From Hyphomonas atlantica corrig. (GTDB lineage: Bacteria; Pseudomonadota; Alphaproteobacteria; Caulobacterales; Hyphomonadaceae): 42,871 nucleotides of DNA. Position 1 is the first letter of the stretch. Each line of letters begins with the position of its first letter. The stretch lies in NCBI RefSeq assembly GCF_000682715.1, contig NZ_AWFH01000014.1, positions 1 to 42,871 on the forward strand, written 5' to 3'. Both the position numbers and the translations under genes were made by a program. The notes under the pieces are model-generated. The model was not told where the DNA came from. It saw only the letters and a program-made list of their open reading frames with translations, and ran no database searches. Below, one piece after another: positions 33,893 through 41,774 of this stretch.

Positions 33893-34354
33893 TTAAGCCG
33901 CCATGCGCCACCTTTCATCTTTGCGTGGTCTCCCAGGAAACCGCCCCTTCGTGGCGGCGACGGCCAACCCCGCCAATGTTCTCTCCCGAATAATCTGCCG
34001 CTCAAGCTGCGCTACGGCAGCGAGGATATGAAACACGAACTCCCCCATCGGGGTTGAGGTATCCAGCTTTTCGGTCAGGCTCTCGAACTGCGCCCCGCGT
34101 TCAGCCAATGTCTCATTGACCTCCACCAAATGTCGGAGCGAGCGGCCCATGCGATCCAGCCGCCAAACGACGAGCTTATCGCCTTCGCCAATCTTGTTCA
34201 TGATCTCGTCAAATGCAGGGCGTGATGTCTTCGCGCCGGAGAACCCAATGTCACCGAGGATTTCACAGCAACCCGCATCTTTAAGCGCATTGATTTGCAG
34301 CTCAGGATTCTGGTCAGCCGTGCTGACGCGGTAATAGCCATATGTCTTTGTCAT
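33893..34354 (-). CDS. Short resolvase/invertase-type serine recombinase
   Basis: A 153-residue protein with the resolvase catalytic core: GYYRVSTADQNPELQ (nucleophile Ser11), VVWRLDRMGRSLRHLVE, ERGAQFESLTEKLDTSTPMGEFVFHILAAVAQLERQIIRERT. It ends at GRFPGRPRKDERWRMAA, just where the DNA-binding HTH (about 30-40 residues) should start. It is therefore probably truncated, or uses an unusual DNA contact. Resolvases of this group resolve cointegrates or invert DNA. The 270 bp upstream contain symmetrical sequences that might be its site. Confidence 0.85.
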   Translation of the reverse strand: MTKTYGYYRVSTADQNPELQINALKDAGCCEILGDIGFSGAKTSRPAFDEIMNKIGEGDKLVVWRLDRMGRSLRHLVEVNETLAERGAQFESLTEKLDTSTPMGEFVFHILAAVAQLERQIIRERTLAGLAVAATKGRFPGRPRKDERWRMAA

Positions 34355-34427
34355 TTCGGGCGTCCTTGTTTGTCATGTGAAACGACGCCAGCGGCCACCA
34401 AAGCAACGCTGGCGACACACCCGAAAA

Positions 34428-34600
34428 AACGACCGTTTTTGTTGAATTTGCACGGTTACGATTCGCAACGACCCGCACTTGTTGTGAAGTCCAATTAAAT
34501 CAAAGACTTCTTATTCAATACGGAACGTAACACAAAGTTCAGTTGCCTTGCAAGAAAAACGGTCCTTTTCTGACCGGAATTTGCAAATGATTACAGCGCA
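34428..34600. promoter_or_regulatory. Symmetry-rich region upstream of the resolvase, possible res site
   Basis: The region contains GACCGTTTTT near 34430 and its exact inverse AAAAACGGTC near 34547. It also holds a 15-bp palindrome with arms GTTACGA and TCGCAAC at 34454-34468, and GAATTTGCA twice (near 34444 and 34578). Resolvase genes usually lie next to a res site of this size. No defined three-subsite layout could be confirmed by eye. Confidence 0.35.
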
Positions 34601-34630
34601 GTAGCCCGATGGAATTTGAGGCTATTGCCC

Positions 34631-35095
34631 ATGAAACGAACAGCACAAGCAGGATTACTGGCACTCGCCGCGTCGTCGCTTCCCTTCGCAGCGCATGCCG
34701 ACGATGCTCCCCCCGCAGCGCCAACAACAGCGGTGGCCGCCACGACCATCAGCTATGTTGAAAACGCAGACAATGCCGCAACCGCGTGGAATGCGATTCA
34801 TCCGGAGGGTATCGGTGTTGCGGTTTACATGGGAACTGAAACCGACCTCACACCTGAGCAGTTAAGGACAGGTCTCACAAACATTGCGAACAGTGGGGGG
34901 ATAGAAGATATTGAGTTCTTTTTCGAACAAAATGACGTTCCGCATACTGGCTTTGCTTTGTATTACGATGACGTATTCGAAGGCCCCCTCAACCTTGATG
35001 AGATAATTCCCTCAACTCAAAAGGCTGCCCGTTATCTTCAAACCAATCAAGAGCTACTTCAGACTGCAAGCATATCTGAGGTGTCATACGATTAG
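34631..35095 (+). CDS. Secreted/periplasmic protein of unknown function
   Basis: ATG at 34631 (MKRTAQAGLLALAASSLPFAAHA) gives a 154-residue precursor with a clear Sec signal peptide cut after AHA, then a Pro/Ala-rich linker. The mature domain includes GIGVAVYMGTETDLTPEQLRTGL, DIEFFFEQNDVPHTGFALYYDDVFEGPLNLDEIIP. TGAGG lies upstream at suitable spacing. No family recognised. It is the only plus-strand gene in this part of the element and its stop overlaps the stop of the convergent gene by 4 nt. Confidence 0.68.
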   Translation: MKRTAQAGLLALAASSLPFAAHADDAPPAAPTTAVAATTISYVENADNAATAWNAIHPEGIGVAVYMGTETDLTPEQLRTGLTNIANSGGIEDIEFFFEQNDVPHTGFALYYDDVFEGPLNLDEIIPSTQKAARYLQTNQELLQTASISEVSYD

Positions 35096-35934
35096 GTCTG
35101 ACCTGTCAGTGACATAAAGCTGTTCGCATCAAGCGCCGGAGCCACCTCAAGGTGTTTATCGGTATTGGCATCCATTTCAGCATCCATTTCTGCCGCAACG
35201 TCCTCATCGGAGGCATTGTGCTTAGCAAGCCTCACAGCCGCCTGAGATGCGCTTTCACGCGCTGCTGTACGCTCGGCCTCGGTCGCTGCAGGGTCGTTAT
35301 AGGTCGCTTCCAGCTGCTGCGCTTCGATTTCAGCCTGCCTGATATCCCAACGCGTTTTTGCCCATTCCGCGCGATCTCCGTATTTTGGATGATCCCTATA
35401 TTCCGGCTTAATATTTCCGTTCTCATCAATCATCTCATCGATGAGCGCTTGTTCTACGCGTTCACGATAATCCTCCAGGCTTTCACCATCCATGCGTTGC
35501 GGGATTTCGTCTTCATCCAGAATCTCAAGAGCGAGATCTTCGCGCCAACTATCCCCGTACTTTTCTTCAAAGCCTTTTTCCATTTCATCAGCCTGAGCCT
35601 CCATTCGCTCGATAGCGTCCTTCAATTGGCTCAATGTGATGAGGAACATATGATTATCAGTTGCCCGCTTGGCCTCTGATGCCTGCACCTGCGCGGCTAA
35701 CGCTGCTGCGTCCACGCCGTTCACACGGATACTCATCTGTGACGGATCAATAATCCCCGCCCAGACCTGACGCACAAGGTTTGTTTGGAAGAGCTGGCTT
35801 TCGCCGCCATGCGCCACCGCAAATGCATTCACAAGCGTTTCTAACGGTGGCGGTGCCATCGCTCCAATTATCGGCTCCGCGATCGACGCGCCTACGGCCT
35901 TAAATTCCTCTATTTTGCTTTCCGGCGTTGCCAT
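35092..35934 (-). CDS. Hypothetical protein, largely helical and acidic
   Basis: The start at 35934 (MATPESKIEEF) is preferred because GGGAG lies 11 nt upstream; the ATG at 35943 is too close to that site. The 280-residue product has an N-terminal globular part (LETLVNAFAVAHGGESQLFQTNLVRQVWAGI) and a long charged helical part (LKDAIERMEAQADEMEKGFEEKYGDSW, QAEIEAQQLEATYNDPAATEAERTAARES) likely to form a coiled coil. The tail is Asp/Glu/Met-rich. No family recognised. It lies downstream of the three-module protein, 197 bp away. Confidence 0.6.
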   Translation of the reverse strand: MATPESKIEEFKAVGASIAEPIIGAMAPPPLETLVNAFAVAHGGESQLFQTNLVRQVWAGIIDPSQMSIRVNGVDAAALAAQVQASEAKRATDNHMFLITLSQLKDAIERMEAQADEMEKGFEEKYGDSWREDLALEILDEDEIPQRMDGESLEDYRERVEQALIDEMIDENGNIKPEYRDHPKYGDRAEWAKTRWDIRQAEIEAQQLEATYNDPAATEAERTAARESASQAAVRLAKHNASDEDVAAEMDAEMDANTDKHLEVAPALDANSFMSLTGQT

Positions 35935-36131
35935 CCCACACATATCTCCCCATGCCTGCCTCTTATCGGGCTTGTCGGCTTTTTAAGCGGCTTTTCACGC
36001 GCTCGATTGTATAATTTTCAAGTAAAAGCGAACTTTGATGCACAGCACCATTTCGCTTTCCTAGTCAGTATAGGGAGTATTTTTTAGTAATATGTAAATA
36101 TTTCGTTGGATTTATTTCAACTTTTATCTAT

Positions 36132-37034
36132 TTACACATCATTGGCATCCGGCAGATCGGCGTAAGCATTAAGCACCCACTCCAGATGCTCTTTCTCCGC
36201 AGCCAATGTATTGCCCAGGAACCAATCCCGAACCTGTTTTGAGGTTAGATCCGGCGGGGGCCGCGTTGCCGATGCCAGAAGCCGCCTTGGTGAGAGAAGC
36301 GTGCGTTTTCGCTCTTCATGCAGACGGTTATAAAGTTCGTCGGAAATCACGATATAGCCGAGCCGCTTTAAGCTCTCCCCGAGACGATAGCGTTTCATGC
36401 GCGCTCTGGGTTTAGCAGGGCCTACATCATTGAGGGCGAGGTCGGGAACCGCTCTCGTATCATCCATATTCGTCAGGGCCGCTTTCTTTTGCGCGCCGGC
36501 CGGCTTGGCAATCGGCGGCATGGAACGCACCACCTCCACGCTTTGCGATTCCACGGGCGTTACAGACGGGGTAGATTTGATCGCATCCGGTATTGTTCCC
36601 AGATATTCTATCACCGACAACCATTCATCCTCGGGAACCGTGTCTACCGTGCCACGCTTCCATCGCGTAAGGCGATGCGCAAGGGCTTTGCGGTCCCGCT
36701 CATGCTTAAGCCGTTTGACAAGATCAGAAATTACAATCTGTGTGCGCTGAAGTTCGGCAATGAGCTGTACCCGCATATCCTCATTGAAAGAGATACGCCT
36801 GGATGCCTTGCTGTATGTCGATTTCGGAACATGAGCAGGTCTATCGGGCAGCGCAGACAGAATCGACAGCAGAGCTTCAAACGCGTTGGAGGAAATTTGA
36901 GAGCTTTGCTCTTGTATAAGCGCCCTGACCGTTTCCGCTTCTACATGTTTGCGATATTTGCGGGCCACCATATGCCCGAATTCCCGAAGGGTCAGCCCTG
37001 TTCGTTTTAGCTCTTTGCTGAGTTTCCGTCTCAT
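36132..37034 (-). CDS. Protein of three degenerate helix-rich (HTH-like) modules
   Basis: A 300-residue basic protein containing three related segments at about 4-64, 91-150 and 218-297. Each opens with a similar helix (ELKRTGLTLREF, ELQRTQIVISDL, SLKRLGYIVISDE). Each ends with a similar helix closing on Leu/Ile-Pro-Asp (FEALLSILSALPD, WLSVIEYLGTIPD, LEWVLNAYADLPD). The third keeps LTSKQVRDWFLGNTLAAEKEHLEWVL, which looks like a Cro/XRE-type recognition helix. A Pro/Ala linker separates modules two and three. It is probably a DNA-binding regulator or replication-type protein; the family is not identified. Confidence 0.68.
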   Translation of the reverse strand: MRRKLSKELKRTGLTLREFGHMVARKYRKHVEAETVRALIQEQSSQISSNAFEALLSILSALPDRPAHVPKSTYSKASRRISFNEDMRVQLIAELQRTQIVISDLVKRLKHERDRKALAHRLTRWKRGTVDTVPEDEWLSVIEYLGTIPDAIKSTPSVTPVESQSVEVVRSMPPIAKPAGAQKKAALTNMDDTRAVPDLALNDVGPAKPRARMKRYRLGESLKRLGYIVISDELYNRLHEERKRTLLSPRRLLASATRPPPDLTSKQVRDWFLGNTLAAEKEHLEWVLNAYADLPDANDV

Positions 37035-37174
37035 CCGGTGATGATAACTGATTGAGGGGAGAGACTTCCATCATGCGCGCAAAGGCATCCACAGAAGCAC
37101 GAAATTCTTTCCAACAGCGCATGAGATATGGTGGGATGAACTGGTAATTATCTTACGGCCAAGGAGGGCCGGAA

Positions 37175-37351
37175 ATGAGCATGAGCGAAGAGAACAGCGC
37201 TATCAGCGAGCAGCAAAAAAAGCGGACTGCCGAGTTAGAAGCATTGCGGGCGCGACTCATCGCAGCCGAGGAAAGCGGGTTTTCTAAAAGGACGCCGGAA
37301 GAGATCAGACAGGCTGCAAAAGCAAAACTGAAATCGAATGACGATCTATAG
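37175..37351 (+). CDS. ParD-like antitoxin (58 residues)
   Basis: ATG at 37175 follows the strong site AAGGAGG. The product begins MSMSEENSAISEQQKKRTAE and continues ELEALRARLIAAEESGFSKRTPEEIRQAAKAKLK, which matches the C-terminal toxin-binding half of ParD/CopG-type antitoxins. The N-terminal ribbon-helix-helix half is missing or very short, so DNA binding is doubtful. It is divergent from the three-module gene (140 bp). A toxin start overlaps its end but is not intact. Confidence 0.6.
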   Translation: MSMSEENSAISEQQKKRTAELEALRARLIAAEESGFSKRTPEEIRQAAKAKLKSNDDL

Positions 37352-37385
37352 TCTGAGAATATCGGTATTGAAGGCGAAGTCATAA
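37338..37385 (+). pseudogene. Remnant of a ParE-type toxin start
   Basis: An ATG at 37338 overlaps the antitoxin stop by 14 nt, the usual ParD-ParE spacing. It encodes MTIYSLRISVLKAKS and then a stop. The first residues resemble a ParE N-terminus, but nothing convincing continues in any frame. Most likely the toxin was lost after a deletion. The call is weak because only 15 codons remain. Confidence 0.35.
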
Positions 37386-37909
37386 GCGGTTCGGTGCGTG
37401 GGACAGGGTTCAGAGTTCAAATTGGTAGTACAATGCACGGGGTTGGCATTTGCGTGATGCGCAAGGTGTAGTCTGGTAATACCAGACACCTTGGCAAGGG
37501 AACCCGCTGCGCGTTCCCGTTGCATCCCTCCGGCCCTGGCTCTTCCTGGGGACAAACCCATCCAGAGCCATCAGAACGTATCGCCGTTCAATCACTCGTC
37601 AGGGCATTTGGCCCCCGACACCCGCCATTCAGGAGAGCCTTCGTGCTACCCCTAAAGACCCCATGACAAACGCTTTCGTCGTTTGATCCCGAGCAGGAGA
37701 CTTCGCTCTCCCTGCACCCATCGACCAAGGAGCCTTCAAGCCCCTTTGGAAACCCTGACCATTTCATGGAGACGCTTTCAGCGCGACAATTTTATTGAGA
37801 CCAACCCTGCGCGAATTGGATACCGATCAGGTCTTTCGTGACCCGATACCCAACAGAATTTCTATTGCACATCGGTTTGAAGCAATTACACAACGCAAGC
37901 GACAAAGGC
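37386..37909. ncRNA. ORF-free, hairpin-rich region (candidate structured RNA or origin)
   Basis: No credible gene is seen in over 500 bp. Several well-formed stems occur in succession: TTGCG/CGCAA at about 37449, TCTGGT-AAT-ACCAGA with an outer GGTG/CACC stem at about 37465-37489, and GGGAAC/GTTCCC at about 37498-37518. TGGCTCT/AGAGCCA encloses a TGGG/CCCA inner stem with matching TCC internal loops (about 37536-37569), and GCAGGAGA/TCTCCCTGC lies at about 37692-37714. This density suggests a folded RNA or a replication/transfer origin. The active strand is unknown. Confidence 0.4.
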
Positions 37910-38698
37910 CTATAAGGTCGACTTCTTGTTGCGTACGGGTGGCTTGCCTTTCCGCCTCTTTATGTCCTTCGCAGCTGCTTTTACTCGCTTGGCTTTGGTG
38001 CTGAACGCAATACTAATCACATGTTCCATAATCTCGAAAGCGTTCAGCAAATCACTACGATCTACGCTCACCGCACTCTCGTGACTTCCGTGATTTCCAA
38101 GAAAGCGAATTGAATGTAGTAGATCGGCGATTTCGGCATACTGGGGTCCAAGCAATCCGATACGCTCGTTCAACATCAGCGGCCTACGCTTACTCTTTTG
38201 GATTTTTGTGCGGTTAACTTTCAGCGCAGTTAGAACCCGCTCAGCGGCAAGACGAAGCTTGTTTGCACTCGAAGACGTATCGATCCAAATCAACGATGAG
38301 GCCCTCTGGATTTCTTCAAAAACATCCGTTGGCGTTTCTTCTACGAGCGCAATGAGAGATGGGCTTGGGTGGATAAATTCCGGGTAGAATATTTCCACGA
38401 CCTCCATCGTTGTTTGGCCATCATAGTCATATCCGTAATCAAGATCACATTTCACAGTGCCGACGACTACAGCTCTCTCACCGCACTGAGCATCAGAACA
38501 CCTCAAATGTGCTGAGTATCTCTTCTCGATCCAGTCTGGCTCCCATGCCTCGTGTGAATGTGCTGTAGATGACCAACCTGTTTCTTCATTTACAAGGCTG
38601 CCTTCTACAAGCTGAAGTTGACCAATAGCGCATCGCGGGCAAGGCCAACTTGGTACGGTTGTGTAGCGCTCGGCCCAAAGGGATCGATCAAACATCAC
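37910..38698 (-). CDS. DUF4145-type protein with N-terminal zinc knuckles
   Basis: The 262-residue protein has an N-terminal region with CPRC and a later CSDAQCGE, probably a zinc ribbon. A helical DUF4145-like domain follows (SSLIWIDTSSSANKLRLAAERVLTALKVNRTK, LGPQYAEIADLLHSIRFLGNHGSH, AFEIMEHVISIAFS). The C-terminus is very basic (KRRKGKPPVRNKKSTL). DUF4145 domains occur in restriction and other defence-related proteins. Its start overlaps the tcmP stop by 4 nt (38695-38698), so it is the third cistron of a coupled operon. Confidence 0.8.
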   Translation of the reverse strand: MMFDRSLWAERYTTVPSWPCPRCAIGQLQLVEGSLVNEETGWSSTAHSHEAWEPDWIEKRYSAHLRCSDAQCGERAVVVGTVKCDLDYGYDYDGQTTMEVVEIFYPEFIHPSPSLIALVEETPTDVFEEIQRASSLIWIDTSSSANKLRLAAERVLTALKVNRTKIQKSKRRPLMLNERIGLLGPQYAEIADLLHSIRFLGNHGSHESAVSVDRSDLLNAFEIMEHVISIAFSTKAKRVKAAAKDIKRRKGKPPVRNKKSTL

Positions 38699-39954
38699 TC
38701 TTTATCCGCCTTGCCGTTTGGAAAGAGGATGCTGAAAAAGCTGCGCTGCGGCTTAAGTTTGAGCGTATCGCCAGGATGAATCGTATTTGCAACGCGCCGC
38801 TCCCCTCCATTGGGCGTAATAACGGTTAAGTCCGGACTTTTGATTATAGCTTGATGAATATCATCCGAATGTGCGGGCGTGTGATTGTAGATATCCTGAT
38901 AGAAGTCTTCGACTTGGATAGCGTCCCCTGAATTGGCCAGACGCCTTGGAATATCATCATAAAGTTGCTCGGTTGCGCGTTTGCGATCCTCATCTTTGAA
39001 AAGGTACAAGGTCGCATCCTCATTCGGATCATAATGCAGCATATCCAAGCCGGCACGTCCGAAGTGGGCCTGCGCACTGCTGTTTCTATGAAGGATGTTA
39101 TTGTAGACTTGTCGCGCTCGGGTTTTCTTCGCGAAATGAATGAGCCAGTAACGCCACCCAGTGGGGTTGTTAATCGAAAAGGGACTGACATAGACTCCAA
39201 AGCGCGACATTGCATTGTAAACGGTACGTTCTGCAGCACCTAACCATGCTTGATTAGTCATGCACTCTTCCACGTTGTCTATGGAAGGTACGCTAACGCC
39301 AAATCGTTCTAGCCGCCTTTGCAAAGCGTCCTGATCTGTTTTTGGAAGATAGGTAAGAAGCGCCTGTATCATGAACGTTAGAATAATTTCTGGCGCAGCA
39401 AAAGAAGTCAGAATGTCTGAAATTGTATCAAGCTCAACGAGACTATGTCCGCACTGATCCAAATTAAAGAAAACAGAGTTCTTATAACCACGATTTTCAA
39501 TCGTGGCCTTGATGCTCGGATATGCTACCTCGAACTCCTGGCTCAGATAAAATACCTCAATATTGAGCTTGTCGGCTTGTTCCCTGATTTCACCGAGCTG
39601 TCCGGCAATGTTTTCCTTACAAAGATCAACAACGCCGGGAGTCGCGTCATTTAGGATTAGAAGAACATCGATTTGGATAGCTCTTAAGCCTTGCGCCGCT
39701 CGTTCAATATTTAGGGAATTGGACACAGCGTAGAGGGTTTCCAGAAAAATGAGAGGTGAGCCAGGCGCGCCGCATCGATATTTCCCTGCACCGCAGAAAC
39801 CATCCACGATTGCCATCCGAAATCGCTCTTGGTTCGGATTTTGACAGCGAATGCGCAGGTAGTCAGAGAAATACTCTCTGAGTACTTTGTGTTTACGCTT
39901 GGAGTGTTCATCAAGCTCAGCGCCATCTTCCCACTCGTATACTTTTGCAACCAC
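38695..39954 (-). CDS. tcmP: Three-Cys-motif partner protein TcmP
   Basis: The 419-residue protein begins KVYEWEDGAELDEHSKRKHKVLREYFSDYL and contains AIVDGFCGAGKYRCGAPGSPLIFLETL (DGFCGAG at 51-57, a methyltransferase-like glycine loop), then SVFFNLDQCGHSLV and a C-terminal wing-like part. TcmP proteins are defined by neighbouring a three-Cys-motif protein, and exactly that gene lies 16 bp upstream. The biochemical role is not established; nucleic-acid modification is a reasonable inference from the fold. Confidence 0.88.
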   Translation of the reverse strand: MVAKVYEWEDGAELDEHSKRKHKVLREYFSDYLRIRCQNPNQERFRMAIVDGFCGAGKYRCGAPGSPLIFLETLYAVSNSLNIERAAQGLRAIQIDVLLILNDATPGVVDLCKENIAGQLGEIREQADKLNIEVFYLSQEFEVAYPSIKATIENRGYKNSVFFNLDQCGHSLVELDTISDILTSFAAPEIILTFMIQALLTYLPKTDQDALQRRLERFGVSVPSIDNVEECMTNQAWLGAAERTVYNAMSRFGVYVSPFSINNPTGWRYWLIHFAKKTRARQVYNNILHRNSSAQAHFGRAGLDMLHYDPNEDATLYLFKDEDRKRATEQLYDDIPRRLANSGDAIQVEDFYQDIYNHTPAHSDDIHQAIIKSPDLTVITPNGGERRVANTIHPGDTLKLKPQRSFFSILFPNGKADKE

Positions 39955-39970
39955 TCGCCCCTCAATCCTG

Positions 39971-40756
39971 TTATGATGTTGCTACGAGGACCGCCGTGGG
40001 CATCTCATCCCACGTCCTACCACGATAAGAACGTCCATTTGCTTTCTTGGAGCGTTTTTTGTTATCAGCCCCCCAAGTACCCCATTGTTTAAAAAAGAAT
40101 GCCGTTTTCGCATCGCGGCATTGCTCATAAATCTCATCGATCCATTCAGTTTTGATTGGGCGGGCAGCATGACCACTTTCTCCACCGACAATCGCCCAAT
40201 CAATACTGCTCAGATTAACTTTGCCTACTGAACCAATCAGCGGCTCAAAAGATATAAATCGTATAGCTGCGGGAACTTCCCGCAGGTAATCAACTCGTTC
40301 GACAACCTCTTTATTCTCAACACTTGTCCCCAACCAGACATTCGGTAAGGATGGGCGATCCCAGTCAGAGAGTATCGCGGCCATGCGGTCAGGTCTCTTA
40401 GTGAGAATCTGGTAGTGATGGCGAGGTGTATCTTCCATCACATCCCAAACTTTCCGAATAAAATCTTCGCTCACTTCAGGATGAAACAAATCACTCATCG
40501 AATTTACGAAGATTTTTCTTGGCTTTCTCCAACGTCTCGGAATTTGGAGAGCGCTATGATCTTCGCGAACCACACCATTCCATACAGTGCGTTTACCGCT
40601 CTTTCGCGTCAGGCCTTCATATTTTGAGACACCCATTGCCTCCAGACGCTTCGCCATCTGCATAGCGTAACAGTGCGTGCAACCACTAGACATGATCGAA
40701 CAGCCTGCAACTGGGTTCCAAGTCGAGTCTGTCCATTCAATTTGCGATTCCGCCAT
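39971..40756 (-). CDS. DUF5131 / phage Gp37-Gp68-like three-Cys-motif protein
   Basis: The 261-residue protein carries SQIEWTDSTWNPVAGCSIMSSGCTHCYAMQMAKRLEAMG. Cys19, Cys26 and Cys29 form a Cx6Cx2C motif followed by Tyr-Ala, like a variant radical-SAM iron-sulphur site. Later blocks are IFVNSMSDLFHPEV, YQILTKRPDRM, LPNVWLGTSVEN, RFISFEPLIG and AIVGGESGHAARPI, all characteristic of the family. GGGAGG lies 5 nt upstream of the start. It is the first gene of the operon with tcmP and the DUF4145 gene. Confidence 0.9.
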   Translation of the reverse strand: MAESQIEWTDSTWNPVAGCSIMSSGCTHCYAMQMAKRLEAMGVSKYEGLTRKSGKRTVWNGVVREDHSALQIPRRWRKPRKIFVNSMSDLFHPEVSEDFIRKVWDVMEDTPRHHYQILTKRPDRMAAILSDWDRPSLPNVWLGTSVENKEVVERVDYLREVPAAIRFISFEPLIGSVGKVNLSSIDWAIVGGESGHAARPIKTEWIDEIYEQCRDAKTAFFFKQWGTWGADNKKRSKKANGRSYRGRTWDEMPTAVLVATS

Positions 40757-40875
40757 GCTGACCTCCCAACAAAGCCCTTAGCATCTTCTCTTTCCGTTAA
40801 CATTTCTGTAACCACGACCAAACGTTCACTATTTGTACCAGCTTGCTTCTCTCATTGCAATTCGATAATTTTCTT

Positions 40876-41020
40876 TCCGGACCTGTCCTCACTGCACTTC
40901 CTAAAAATAGACGAACCCCGAGGCTCGGCGCTAAGCGCCTACGCCCACCGTTGGTTTTGTACTCTGCTTGGATACCCGATGTTCGCCACAAGCCAAGGTT
41001 TCATGTCCAACCCATCCTCA
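40876..41020 (+). ncRNA. Structured leader element, copy 1 (orphan)
   Basis: About 130-145 nt closely resembling the sequence in front of ardA at 42500-42645. The shared landmarks are GCACTTC, AAAATAGACG, CCGAGGCTC, TGTTCGCCAC and CATGT(C/G)CAACCCAT. Stems are GGAC-CT-GTCC (40879-40888) and GGCGC-TAA-GCGCC (40927-40939). It is followed by AAAGGAG but no long ORF; the convergent Fic gene ends at 41157. The rest of the 40757-41156 gap shows only a short AT-rich stretch and no gene. Confidence 0.65.
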
Positions 41021-41156
41021 AAGGAGAAAAATGTGCGTATAGAGACCTTGTGCGCTCACTTGTCGAAGCATCGCCATCTGAGTAGTTTGTGAAATTGCAT
41101 GGTGAAAAGTCATTGACTACGTCAACATCGAGGTCGTTGATCCATCTACCATTCCA

Positions 41157-41774
41157 TCAACCATTGTCGTTGTTACAATCACCACACCCGACAAATTCCA
41201 GTAGCGGGTCGTAATCGTGACCATCGGCAGCGCGGAGCGCCGCGATATAGGCGTCCCGTCTTTCGTTGTTGTTGGTCAGGTCTGCACCGTTTTCCCAATC
41301 TATCGGCGCATGCTCAAAACACTCCGTTAGATAGGTATCTGCCGCTATCCGTGCATGGCGTCCATTTCCGTTTGCAAATGGATGAATCTGCACAAGGCGG
41401 TGATGGAAACGCGCCGCCGCTTCCAGAGGCGGATAGGTGGTGTTCTCGACCCAGAATTTAGCATCGCCCAGGAGGTGGCGAATACTCACCCCGATCATCA
41501 TCGGATCAATGCCGATATTCTTCTCCCGCAAGCGGTATGTTCCCGCCCATCCCCAAACATCGCCAAAGAGCCGCCTGTGAAGCTCGCGCAAAAAATCATC
41601 CGTGAGGATATCGGTTTTGCGGCGGCGTCCAAGCCACAACAGGCCGGCTTGAATATTGGCCTGCTCTAACTCATCCAATTCGCCGCGCGTTGTGATGTGA
41701 TCGAACTTCAATCCCTCCAATTCGTCAGGATCAAGCGGTGTTGCGCCATCGGGTTCGCCGAGTATTCCGTTCAT
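41157..41774 (-). CDS. Mobile mystery protein B, Fic-domain protein
   Basis: A 205-residue protein with the Fic signature HPFANGNGRHAR (His131 to Arg139), which catalyses transfer of AMP (or a related group) to target hydroxyls. The flanking GDVWGWAGTYR and RFHHRLVQI match the family. The N-terminal HITTRGELDELEQANI is typical of mobile mystery protein B. No clear (S/T)xxxE(G/N) inhibitory motif is visible. It is translationally coupled to the XRE gene (ATGA at 41771-41774), suggesting a toxin controlled by its partner. Confidence 0.9.
   Translation of the reverse strand: MNGILGEPDGATPLDPDELEGLKFDHITTRGELDELEQANIQAGLLWLGRRRKTDILTDDFLRELHRRLFGDVWGWAGTYRLREKNIGIDPMMIGVSIRHLLGDAKFWVENTTYPPLEAAARFHHRLVQIHPFANGNGRHARIAADTYLTECFEHAPIDWENGADLTNNNERRDAYIAALRAADGHDYDPLLEFVGCGDCNNDNG

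Noticed and set aside
37346..37595. Two overlapping minus-strand ORFs in the hairpin-rich region
   Set aside because: They have low-complexity, Arg/Gly-rich translations coinciding with the stem-loops and no good starts. A folded nucleic acid explains the conservation better.
40673..41092. Plus-strand ORFs covering copy 1 of the leader and the start of the DUF5131 gene
   Set aside because: They are antisense to the DUF5131 gene or made of the leader element, and they show no domain-like sequence.
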